Part shown: in pieces, positions 1 through 5,542 of the stretch
Layout of the letters: every line of letters begins with the position of its first letter
Numbering within the stretch: position 1 is the stretch's first letter
Assembly: GCA_903924805.1 (NCBI GenBank)
Contig: CAIYCZ010000193.1
Span: 1-5,619, forward strand
Direction of reading: 5' to 3'
DNA length: 5,619 nt
Origin: an uncultured delta proteobacterium
Lineage (GTDB): Bacteria > Desulfobacterota > WTBG01 > CAIYCZ01
The notes under the pieces: model-generated
Database searches by the model: none
What the model saw: the letters and a program-made list of their open reading frames with translations, nothing else
Told to the model about the DNA's origin: nothing
Translations under genes and position numbers: made by a program

Positions 1-37
1 GGATTTTAAAAGATAAAGAGATTAAGAGCGAAGAGGA

Positions 38-139
38 CACAGAGGTCACGAGTTGAAGAGTTGCGGAGTTACGAGTGTTGGCGTTTTTTAACTCCTAAAC
101 TCCTCGACTCCCTTACTCAAAAACCCTGAGTTCTCTGTG
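38..139. repeat. Imperfect inverted repeat of octamer-spaced GAGT(T) words upstream of glnA
   Basis: The left arm has GAGTT at 50-54, 58-62 and 66-70 (period 8), then GAGT at 73-76. The right arm has the reverse-complement words AACTC at 90-94 and 98-102, GACTC at 106-110 and TACTC at 114-118, also with period exactly 8. The arms can fold on each other with mismatches between the words around a T-rich loop near 77-89. An outer pair, CACAGAG (38-44) and CTCTGTG (133-139), encloses them. This looks like a non-coding mobile or hairpin-type intergenic element rather than gene remnants. Any effect on glnA expression is inference. Confidence 0.5.
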
Positions 140-181
140 GTTAAATTTTGACAATACTTTTTTACAGGAAAGGAGATACCA

Positions 182-1510
182 ATGACAAAAGACAAAGAAT
201 ATGTACTTAAAATGGTCAAGGACCAGAACGTGAGGTTCATACGCCTCTGGTTTACCGATGTATTAGGGTTCCTGAAGAGCTTTGCCATTACCCCTGGCGA
301 ACTTGAAGGGGCACTTGAAGAAGGTATGGGGTTTGACGGCTCCTCCATTGAGGGGTTTGCCCGAATCGAGGAGAGCGATATGGTGGCACTTCCTGATCCA
401 AATACCTTCTGCATCCTTCCCTGGCGCGGGACCGAGACACCGGTAGCCAGGATGTTCTGTGACATCAAGCAGCCGGATGGGACCCCCTATGACGGCGACC
501 CGCGCCATATTCTGAGGCTCATGCTTAAAAAAGCTGCTGAAAAGGGCTATACGTTCTATACCGGACCGGAGCTTGAATTCTTCTTCTTTAAAAGCCAGGA
601 TGGCCCACCCATAACCCTTGACCGGGGCGGGTATTTTGATCTGACCCCCCTTGATGTTGCCAGCGACCTGCGCAAGGAAATCGTTCTCACACTTGAAGAA
701 ATGGGCATTGTTGTGGAGTACAGCCATCATGAAGTTGCACCAAGCCAGCATGAGATTGATCTGCGTTACACCGATGCGCTCACCATGGCAGACAATGCCA
801 TGACCTACCGGCTGGTGGTCAAGGAAATAGCCATGCGCAACGGCGTGTACGGCACGTTTATGCCCAAGCCCCTGTTTGGCCAGAACGGCAGCGGCATGCA
901 CTGCCACCAGTCACTTTTCAAGGGAGACAAAAACGCATTCTTTGATGCCAGGGATGAATATCATCTTTCCCGGGAAGGTAAATCCTATATTGCCGGCATC
1001 CTCAGGCATGCCAAAGAGATATGCTCGGTACTCAGCCAGTGGGTAAATTCCTATAAGCGGCTGGTGCCCGGATATGAGGCGCCGGTCTATATTTCATGGG
1101 CGCGCCGCAACCGCTCCGCGCTGGTGCGGGTTCCCATGTACAAGCCCGGCAAGGAAAAAGCAACCCGTATTGAGCTGCGCTCACCGGATCCTGCCTGCAA
1201 TCCGTATCTTGCCTTTGCGGTTATGCTTGCCGCAGGCTTGAAAGGCATTGAGGAAAAATATGATCTTCCAGACCCGATAGAAGAGGACATTTTTCAAATG
1301 TCCGAAGCGGAACGGGAGCGCAGAGGCATCAAATCCCTCCCGGGGAGCCTGTATGAGGCTGTGTGTGAGACCGAAAAAAGTGAGCTGGTCAAAGAAGCTC
1401 TCGGAGACCATATCTTTAACAAGTTTATCGAAAACAAAAGGATTGAATGGGATAACTACCGGATTCACATCTCTCAGTTTGAGCTTGAGCGCTATCTGCC
1501 GATTCTTTAA
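182..1510 (+). CDS. glnA: Glutamine synthetase type I, alpha-like (not adenylylated)
   Basis: This cytoplasmic enzyme makes glutamine from glutamate, ammonium and ATP; the family is dodecameric. The 442-residue length fits the shorter GSI-alpha group. Family motifs appear in order: FDGSSIEGF (51-59), GPELEFF (128-134), the metal-ligand segment HHEVAPSQHEI (182-192), FMPKP (226-230), NGSGMH with H240 (235-240), an arginine-rich RRNRSALVRVP (308-318), and the E331/R333 segment ending CNPYLAFA. Where GSI-beta enzymes carry the adenylylated tyrosine (an NLYDLPPEE-like motif), this protein reads DIFQMSE with F371, so GlnE-type control is unlikely. R61, after the FDGSSIEGF motif, matches the Bacillus arginine linked to feedback inhibition. 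The start is supported by AAGGAG at 170-175, six bases before the ATG. No convincing promoter is visible upstream; it may lie before the window. A GOGAT-like cluster follows about 340 bases downstream. Confidence 0.97.
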   Translation: MTKDKEYVLKMVKDQNVRFIRLWFTDVLGFLKSFAITPGELEGALEEGMGFDGSSIEGFARIEESDMVALPDPNTFCILPWRGTETPVARMFCDIKQPDGTPYDGDPRHILRLMLKKAAEKGYTFYTGPELEFFFFKSQDGPPITLDRGGYFDLTPLDVASDLRKEIVLTLEEMGIVVEYSHHEVAPSQHEIDLRYTDALTMADNAMTYRLVVKEIAMRNGVYGTFMPKPLFGQNGSGMHCHQSLFKGDKNAFFDARDEYHLSREGKSYIAGILRHAKEICSVLSQWVNSYKRLVPGYEAPVYISWARRNRSALVRVPMYKPGKEKATRIELRSPDPACNPYLAFAVMLAAGLKGIEEKYDLPDPIEEDIFQMSEAERERRGIKSLPGSLYEAVCETEKSELVKEALGDHIFNKFIENKRIEWDNYRIHISQFELERYLPIL

Positions 1511-1607
1511 GCAGAAGCACTCTGGTGTATCGGCACTGCATGGCAGCAGTAGATTTCTTAATTCTTGAACATGACAAATCTTACGAGCCCGGAAGCTTAT
1601 GCGGACG

Positions 1608-1642
1608 GGGCTTATCCCTTTCTCAAGGATGAAGCCCATTTT
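1608..1642 (+). terminator. Probable intrinsic terminator after glnA
   Basis: GGGCTT (1608-1613) pairs with AAGCCC (1632-1637), and ATCC (1614-1617) pairs with GGAT (1627-1630). That is ten base pairs with a single bulged G at 1631 and a nine-base loop, followed by ATTTT (1638-1642). The T run is short, so efficiency is uncertain. An upstream AGCCC (1586-1590) could instead pair with GGGCT (1608-1612) and compete with this stem. Confidence 0.45.
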
Positions 1643-1707
1643 CTCCAGCAGTGCAGCGTATCGTTTTTTAAAAGCCATACATTAAGCACTTGAAATCGGT
1701 GGCCATC

Positions 1708-1735
1708 TTGAGTATATTTTCTATCTTTATATAAT
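1708..1735 (+). promoter_or_regulatory. Sigma-70-type promoter for the MvhD-like/GOGAT-like genes
   Basis: A perfect -10 hexamer TATAAT lies at 1730-1735 and a -35-like TTGAGT (four of six consensus bases) at 1708-1713, with a 16-base spacer. Transcription would start near 1742, giving a leader of about 105 bases before the ATG at 1847. It lies downstream of the probable glnA terminator, consistent with a separate transcription unit. Confidence 0.55.
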
Positions 1736-1827
1736 GTACGGCTCAACCATGGATAGAGCACTCTACTGTCAGGCGCTGTGAATAACAGGTGGTAGGTTGC
1801 TATAAAATATTTTATATATTAATGTAC
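1726..1827. repeat. Near-duplicate of the -10 region, 85 bases apart
   Basis: TTTATATAATGTAC (1726-1739) recurs as TTTATATATTAATGTAC (1811-1827), identical except for three extra bases (TTA). The first copy contains the -10 hexamer. This could be a repeated regulator site, a flanking duplication around a small inserted segment (1740-1810), or chance in AT-rich DNA. Confidence 0.35.
1801..1816. promoter_or_regulatory. Perfect 16-base AT palindrome in the leader
   Basis: TATAAAATATTTTATA is its own reverse complement and lies 30 bases before the MvhD-like start codon. It could be an operator for a dimeric regulator. It consists only of A and T, so a chance origin is quite possible. Confidence 0.3.
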
Positions 1828-1846
1828 ACAGGAATCCGTACTATAA

Positions 1847-2260
1847 ATGGAGAGTAAGTTCATTCCCGCTATCCTCATATTCTGTTGTCAGAATGCGGTT
1901 GCATCACCCAAAAAGCTTATCGAAACGCTTGAGCATCCTGAATGTATAAAGGTTGTAGAACTGCCCTGCACCGGCAAGATGGAGACCATTTATGCGCTGA
2001 AAGCTTTTGAGCAGGGAATTGACGGGGTGTGCGTGGTCGGCTGCAGGGAAGGTGAATGTCACTATCTGGAAGGCAATCTGCGGGCTGCAAAACGGGTTCA
2101 TCAAATGAAGGTAATTCTTGAGGAGCTCAGCCTGGGGAAAAACAGAGTGGAGATGCTCAACGAGGACTCCTCAGCCGCGGAAAATTTCATACAGTCTTCG
2201 AAAGATTTTATCGGCAGGGTACAGGTGCTCGGCCCGAACCCGTTGAAGCACAAGCCGTAA
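1847..2260 (+). CDS. MvhD/FlpD-family iron-sulfur electron-transfer protein
   Basis: This 137-residue protein resembles the delta subunit of methyl-viologen-reducing hydrogenase (MvhD, FlpD domain), a small [2Fe-2S] protein that in methanogens links hydrogenase or formate dehydrogenase to the HdrABC heterodisulfide reductase. Visible family features are the N-terminal CC pair (C13, C14), LPCTGKM (C41), the segment GVCVVGCREGECHYLEGN (C62, C66, C71), and the following AAKRVHQMKVILEEL helix. Family members as I recall them have a third cysteine shortly after the CC pair (CCxxC); here the run is CCQNAV, so one usual ligand appears absent. No transmembrane segment or signal peptide is seen. The ATG is preceded directly by an in-frame stop (TAA 1844-1846). 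The nearest Shine-Dalgarno-like run, AGGAA (1830-1834), is about 12 bases away, so initiation looks weak. It lies 91 bases before the GOGAT-like pair, probably in the same transcript; its role as their electron carrier is inferred. Confidence 0.85.
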   Translation: MESKFIPAILIFCCQNAVASPKKLIETLEHPECIKVVELPCTGKMETIYALKAFEQGIDGVCVVGCREGECHYLEGNLRAAKRVHQMKVILEELSLGKNRVEMLNEDSSAAENFIQSSKDFIGRVQVLGPNPLKHKP

Positions 2261-2301
2261 TTCATCAATTGCAGCTTCTCTAAAAATTATCCAGTTCAAC
2301 C

Positions 2302-2335
2302 CCGTTCGCCGAATACCCGTTCAGTATTCAAACGG
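2302..2335 (+). promoter_or_regulatory. Stem-loop just upstream of the 2352 gene's ribosome binding site
   Basis: GAATAC (2311-2316) pairs with GTATTC (2324-2329) around a seven-base loop. CCGTT (2302-2306) pairs with AACGG (2331-2335), with an asymmetric internal loop between the two stems. The structure ends two bases before the AGGAAAG ribosome binding site (2338-2344). CCCGTTC also occurs twice (2301-2307 and 2316-2322). No T run follows, so it is not a terminator. It may affect translation or mRNA stability. Confidence 0.35.
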
Positions 2336-2351
2336 ACAGGAAAGAAATACC

Positions 2352-3740
2352 ATGCCAAAAAAATACCATATTGACTTCAAACCGGTTCCACCCCGCTTTA
2401 CGCCTCTGGGCAAGTCAGGGGTGATAGACTTCAGGGAGGGCTGCACGCGGTGCCACCCCTGTGCAAAAAAGGCCTGCGTATATAACGTATATGATAAGCG
2501 GTGCTTTGACAGCAGCACAATGGCCGATTCCATAGACTACCTCTGCAAAAACTGCTTTCGCTGCGTTCAGCAGTGCAAAAAGGGACTCCTGACCAAATCG
2601 GTCAATCCTGAGTACGAGAAGATGGGGGACGAATACTGGACCCCTGAAATTATCTCCACCAACTGGACGCAGGCTGAGACCGGCAAGATCCCGGTCTCCG
2701 GAGCAGGGTATGGCGGGCCATTCAGCGGCCCGGGGTTTGACGGCATGTGGACTGATATGTCTGAAATAGTCCGTCCCACCCGGGACGGGATTCATGGACG
2801 GGAGTATATCAATACCTCGGTTGATATTGGAAGGAAACCGGACCGGCTTCAGTTTAATGACTCAGGGGATCTGGTTTCAGAACTTCCACCGCTGCTTGAA
2901 CTGCCGATTCCCATGATGCTCAGCTATCCCTCGTTCGGCCACGTAAGCGAAAAGGTGCGGCTGGCAATTGCTATGTCAGCGGCAAAACTGGAAACACTGT
3001 GTATAGTCAGGGCGGAGGATTATCACGAAAGTCTTGCTCCTCATAAACAGTATCTTGTGCCGCAGGTCTCGCGGGAAACGCTCCCGTCCTTTATTGATAA
3101 GCTTTCGGGCCACCGTGCAATTGAGGTCATATACGACAGAGACGTCGTGGCACTGTGGAAAGAGCTGAAACAGAAGCACCCGGATATCATTATCTCCATT
3201 AAACTCCCGCTCGATGGAAATGAGGTGCAGATTGCTGAAGCCCTGGCTGCGCAGGGCATTGAGGTCATACATCTCCATGCAGATGACCACGGCAATGAGA
3301 TTGGCAAAAGCAGCCCGCGGTTTATCAAGGACATGGTGAGAAAAGTCCATGTGCGGCTTGTTGAGCAGTCGCTCCGGGACCAGCTAACGCTTATTGCAAG
3401 CGGCGGGATTGCCATGGCAGAACATGTAGCAAAAGGTATTATCTGCGGAGCTGATGCGGTTGTCATTGACAGTGCCCTGCTTATAGCCCTTGAGTGCCGG
3501 CTGTGTAAAAACTGCGAGAAGCACCGGCCCTGCCCGGTTGCCATTGACCACGTGGAGCCGCACTGGGGTTCACAGCGCATTATGAACCTCATGTCTGCCT
3601 GGCGTAATCAGCTGCTTGAAGTCCTGGGAGCCATGGGTATCAGAGAGATGAGAAGGCTTCGGGGAGAAGTTGGCCGCTCAATGTTTTTTGAAGAGTTAGA
3701 GGCAGATATATTCGGCAGGATATTCGGAGAGAGAATATGA
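2352..3740 (+). CDS. Ferredoxin-domain protein with degenerate glutamate-synthase-like barrel
   Basis: This 462-residue protein is a paralogue of the next gene. The N-terminus carries two [4Fe-4S]-type motifs: C31-x2-C34-x2-C37-x4-C42 and C65-x2-C68-x2-C71-x3-C75. A linker with WTQAETGKIP (105-114) and RDGIHGRE (144-151) leads into a GOGAT-type barrel. There the usual motifs are mostly lost: no TGEGG, no KPGxGG loop (this stretch is about 45 residues shorter than in the neighbour), HADDHGNE (309-316) in place of DGxxGGTG, and DS (373-374) in place of the GT of the FMN phosphate site. SGGI (350-353) survives, as does a C-terminal cysteine set C382-x2-C385-x2-C388-x5-C394, and the tail HWGSQRIMNL matches the neighbour. 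Canonical FMN binding and glutamate synthesis are therefore doubtful; a structural or electron-relay role is inferred. The start is supported by AGGAAAG (2338-2344), seven bases from the ATG. It overlaps the next gene by four bases. Confidence 0.85.
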   Translation: MPKKYHIDFKPVPPRFTPLGKSGVIDFREGCTRCHPCAKKACVYNVYDKRCFDSSTMADSIDYLCKNCFRCVQQCKKGLLTKSVNPEYEKMGDEYWTPEIISTNWTQAETGKIPVSGAGYGGPFSGPGFDGMWTDMSEIVRPTRDGIHGREYINTSVDIGRKPDRLQFNDSGDLVSELPPLLELPIPMMLSYPSFGHVSEKVRLAIAMSAAKLETLCIVRAEDYHESLAPHKQYLVPQVSRETLPSFIDKLSGHRAIEVIYDRDVVALWKELKQKHPDIIISIKLPLDGNEVQIAEALAAQGIEVIHLHADDHGNEIGKSSPRFIKDMVRKVHVRLVEQSLRDQLTLIASGGIAMAEHVAKGIICGADAVVIDSALLIALECRLCKNCEKHRPCPVAIDHVEPHWGSQRIMNLMSAWRNQLLEVLGAMGIREMRRLRGEVGRSMFFEELEADIFGRIFGERI

Positions 3741-5290
3741 CGGCAGGACGTGATGAAAAAGAAAAAATGCCCACCACCGATTGGATGCCCCCGGTAAAGA
3801 GGGTGCCTTCACGATTCAGGAACCCGATTGGCAAATATAAAATCCGCAGAAGCCCCCAGTGCATCGCCTGCGGCACATGTGCCGGGCTGTGCCCGGAAGG
3901 GGTGCATCAGAAATCAGGCGGCACAATGGCCAAGCCCAAAGATTTTTACTGCCGGGGGTTTTCATGTAAGAACAACTCCTTTTACTGCATTGACCAGTGC
4001 CCCGCCAAGGCGCTGCGCCTGGTGGTAAATCCGCTATGCGCTTCGCTGGGTGATTACCGGTGGACCAGCGACCTGCTCATAAGCACGTGGTACCAGGCAG
4101 AAACCGGCGAAGTGCCGAAGGCTGATATCGAATACCGGACCGGCAACAGCAACGGCGGCTTTGATAAAATGCGGTTTAATTTCCCCGCTAAAGAGCCGCA
4201 TGATTCAATCCCGGACCATGAGATTTCAACGGCCATTGATCTCAACCGGAGCAATGACGGCCGGCCCCAGGTCACCATCCAGATCCCTGTGTACGGGGGT
4301 GGGATGTCCTACGGCTCGGTGAGCTTATCTACCATGGTGTCCCGTGCGCATGCAGCAACGGCCTGGGGCACGTTTGGCTGTACCGGGGAAGGGGGATATC
4401 CGGAAAACCTTGCCCCCTATGATGACCACATGATTACCCAGGTGGCAACCGGGCTGTTCGGCGTGTGCGAGCAGACCATCCAGCGGGTACGGATTGTGGA
4501 ATTCAAATATGCCCAGGGTGCAAAACCCGGCCTCGGCGGCCATCTGCTGGGGGATAAAGTTACGCCGGGTGTTGCGAAGATGAGAGAAGCAGTGGTCGGC
4601 AATGCCCTGTTTTCTCCGTTTCCGTTCCACAGCGTCTACTCGGTGGAAGATCACAAGAAGCACGTTGACTGGATTAAGGAGATAAACCCCCGGGCGCTCG
4701 TATCGGTGAAGGTCTCAACCCCCACTGACGTGGATATGGTTGCCGTGGGAATTTATTATGCCGGCGCCCATATCATACACCTTGATGGGAGCTACGGGGG
4801 CACCGGAGCTGCCCCTGATATTGCCAAAAAGAATATCGCAATGCCCATCGAATACGCGATTCCCAAGGTGCATCAGTTCCTCCAGGAAGAAGGAATCCGT
4901 AACAAAATAACCTTTATTGTGAGCGGCGGCATCCGCACCGCCCATGATATAGCAAAAGCAATCGCCCTCGGTGCAGACGGCGTAGTGGTGGGTACTGCCG
5001 ATATGGTAGCCCTTGAATGTGTGCGCTGCCACAACTGCGAAAGCGGCCGCGGCTGTGCCCGGGGCATTGCAAGCACCGATCCCCGTCTTTCTGAGCTGAT
5101 TACCACCGAGTGGGGTGCACAGCGGATTATCAACCTCTATGCCGCCTGGCGAAAACAGCTCGTGGACATACTGAAGCGCTTCGGCATGCGCAGCATCAGG
5201 GAGCTGGTGGGCAGAACCGACTGCCTGTATCACCTTGACTACCAGAAGGAGACTCCTGAGGCAAAACACGCTGCAGGCAGAGGAAACTAA
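3737..5290 (+). CDS. gltB: Glutamate synthase FMN-domain protein with N-terminal ferredoxin domain (archaeal-type GltB)
   Basis: This 517-residue protein corresponds to the central FMN domain of glutamate synthase, which reduces 2-iminoglutarate to glutamate, fused to a ferredoxin-like N-terminus as in archaeal-type large subunits. Cysteine motifs are C42-x2-C45-x2-C48-x3-C52-P and a less regular C72-x4-C77-x6-C84-x3-C88-P. Barrel motifs follow: MSYGSVS (190-196), TGEGG (216-220), AKPGLGGHLLGDKV (262-275), SPFPFHSVYSVEDH (293-306), DGSYGGTGAAP (350-360), SGGIRT (396-401) and GT (419-420). A cluster-type set C428-x2-C431-x2-C434-x5-C440 comes next. It lacks the class II amidotransferase domain and the GXGXG domain of full-length GltB. 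The ATG lies inside the upstream stop (ATGA, 3737-3740) with GGAGA at 3726-3730, indicating translational coupling; M11 (3767) is a weaker alternative start. The electron donor is probably ferredoxin-like or the MvhD-like protein, not NADPH directly (inference). Confidence 0.92.
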   Translation: MTAGRDEKEKMPTTDWMPPVKRVPSRFRNPIGKYKIRRSPQCIACGTCAGLCPEGVHQKSGGTMAKPKDFYCRGFSCKNNSFYCIDQCPAKALRLVVNPLCASLGDYRWTSDLLISTWYQAETGEVPKADIEYRTGNSNGGFDKMRFNFPAKEPHDSIPDHEISTAIDLNRSNDGRPQVTIQIPVYGGGMSYGSVSLSTMVSRAHAATAWGTFGCTGEGGYPENLAPYDDHMITQVATGLFGVCEQTIQRVRIVEFKYAQGAKPGLGGHLLGDKVTPGVAKMREAVVGNALFSPFPFHSVYSVEDHKKHVDWIKEINPRALVSVKVSTPTDVDMVAVGIYYAGAHIIHLDGSYGGTGAAPDIAKKNIAMPIEYAIPKVHQFLQEEGIRNKITFIVSGGIRTAHDIAKAIALGADGVVVGTADMVALECVRCHNCESGRGCARGIASTDPRLSELITTEWGAQRIINLYAAWRKQLVDILKRFGMRSIRELVGRTDCLYHLDYQKETPEAKHAAGRGN

Positions 5291-5352
5291 AAGGCACTCT
5301 CCAAAAACTTATGCTGAAGAATCAACAATCACAAATGACCAAGCCAAGGGTT

Positions 5353-5458
5353 AAATGCCAATTGTCAAAATCCAAAGTTCAAATTAATAACAAAACCGTA
5401 ATGACAAATGGTTGCCTTGGATTTTTAAATTTGAACTTTATTTGGCATTTGGATTTTG
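5353..5458. repeat. AT-rich inverted repeat with shuffled words downstream of gltB
   Basis: AAAGTTCAAATT (5374-5385) is a perfect inverse of AATTTGAACTTT (5428-5439), separated by 42 bases. CAAAATCC (5366-5373), adjoining the left arm, matches GGATTTTG (5451-5458), but on the right side an 11-base segment containing TTGGCATTT (5442-5450) lies between the two words. That word's inverse, AAATGCCAA (5353-5361), lies outside the left arm. Composition is much more AT-rich than the genes. This resembles non-autonomous, MITE-like intergenic elements. I see no T-tract that would make it a standard terminator. Confidence 0.55.
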
Positions 5459-5542
5459 GGTTTTGAACTTCATGTAGGATTTTATATTAAAATATATATT
5501 AAACTAATGTCTGGTTAATTAACTTTTTTAGAATATGGTGTT

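Larger units (their letters stand above)
1511..1846. other. Non-coding spacer between glnA and the MvhD-like gene
   Basis: I see no credible gene in these 336 bases. In order they hold: a small 5-bp hairpin (ACTGC 1535-1539 with GCAGT 1546-1550, six-base loop) followed by a broken T-rich stretch; a longer terminator-like hairpin (1608-1637); a sigma-70-like promoter (1708-1735); a short D-arm-like fold (GCTC 1741-1744 with GAGC 1756-1759); a minimal open frame of ten codons (1749-1781) without a ribosome binding site; and an AT-rich palindrome. The arrangement suggests that glnA terminates here and the next genes are transcribed from their own promoter. Confidence 0.6.

Noticed and set aside
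148..153. Perfect TTGACA -35 hexamer upstream of glnA
   Set aside because: It lies only 28 bases before the ATG. A -10 box at normal spacing would fall on the ribosome binding site, where the sequence is AGGAGA.
263..907. 214-codon open frame on the minus strand inside glnA
   Set aside because: It lies opposite the strongly conserved glutamine synthetase frame and resembles no family; it is a shadow of that gene's codon use.
1353..1568. 71-codon + strand frame across the end of glnA
   Set aside because: It is out of frame with glnA, low in complexity (repeated Ser/Leu) and without support as a gene.
1181..1678. 165-codon minus-strand frame extending from glnA into the spacer
   Set aside because: Most of it is antisense to glnA, and the part in the spacer overlaps a terminator-like hairpin. 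I recognise no family motif.
1749..1781. Ten-codon open frame in the leader of the MvhD-like gene, a possible leader peptide
   Set aside because: There is no ribosome binding site and no run of regulatory codons (one Gln codon only), and it starts very close to the predicted transcript start.
1740..1800. tRNA-like D-arm (GCTC...GAGC) suggesting a tRNA gene
   Set aside because: No acceptor stem, no standard anticodon arm and no GTTCGA-like T-loop follow, so it is at most a fragment or chance.
4715..5269. 184-codon minus-strand frame inside gltB
   Set aside because: It is antisense to conserved GOGAT motifs and has no recognisable protein features.
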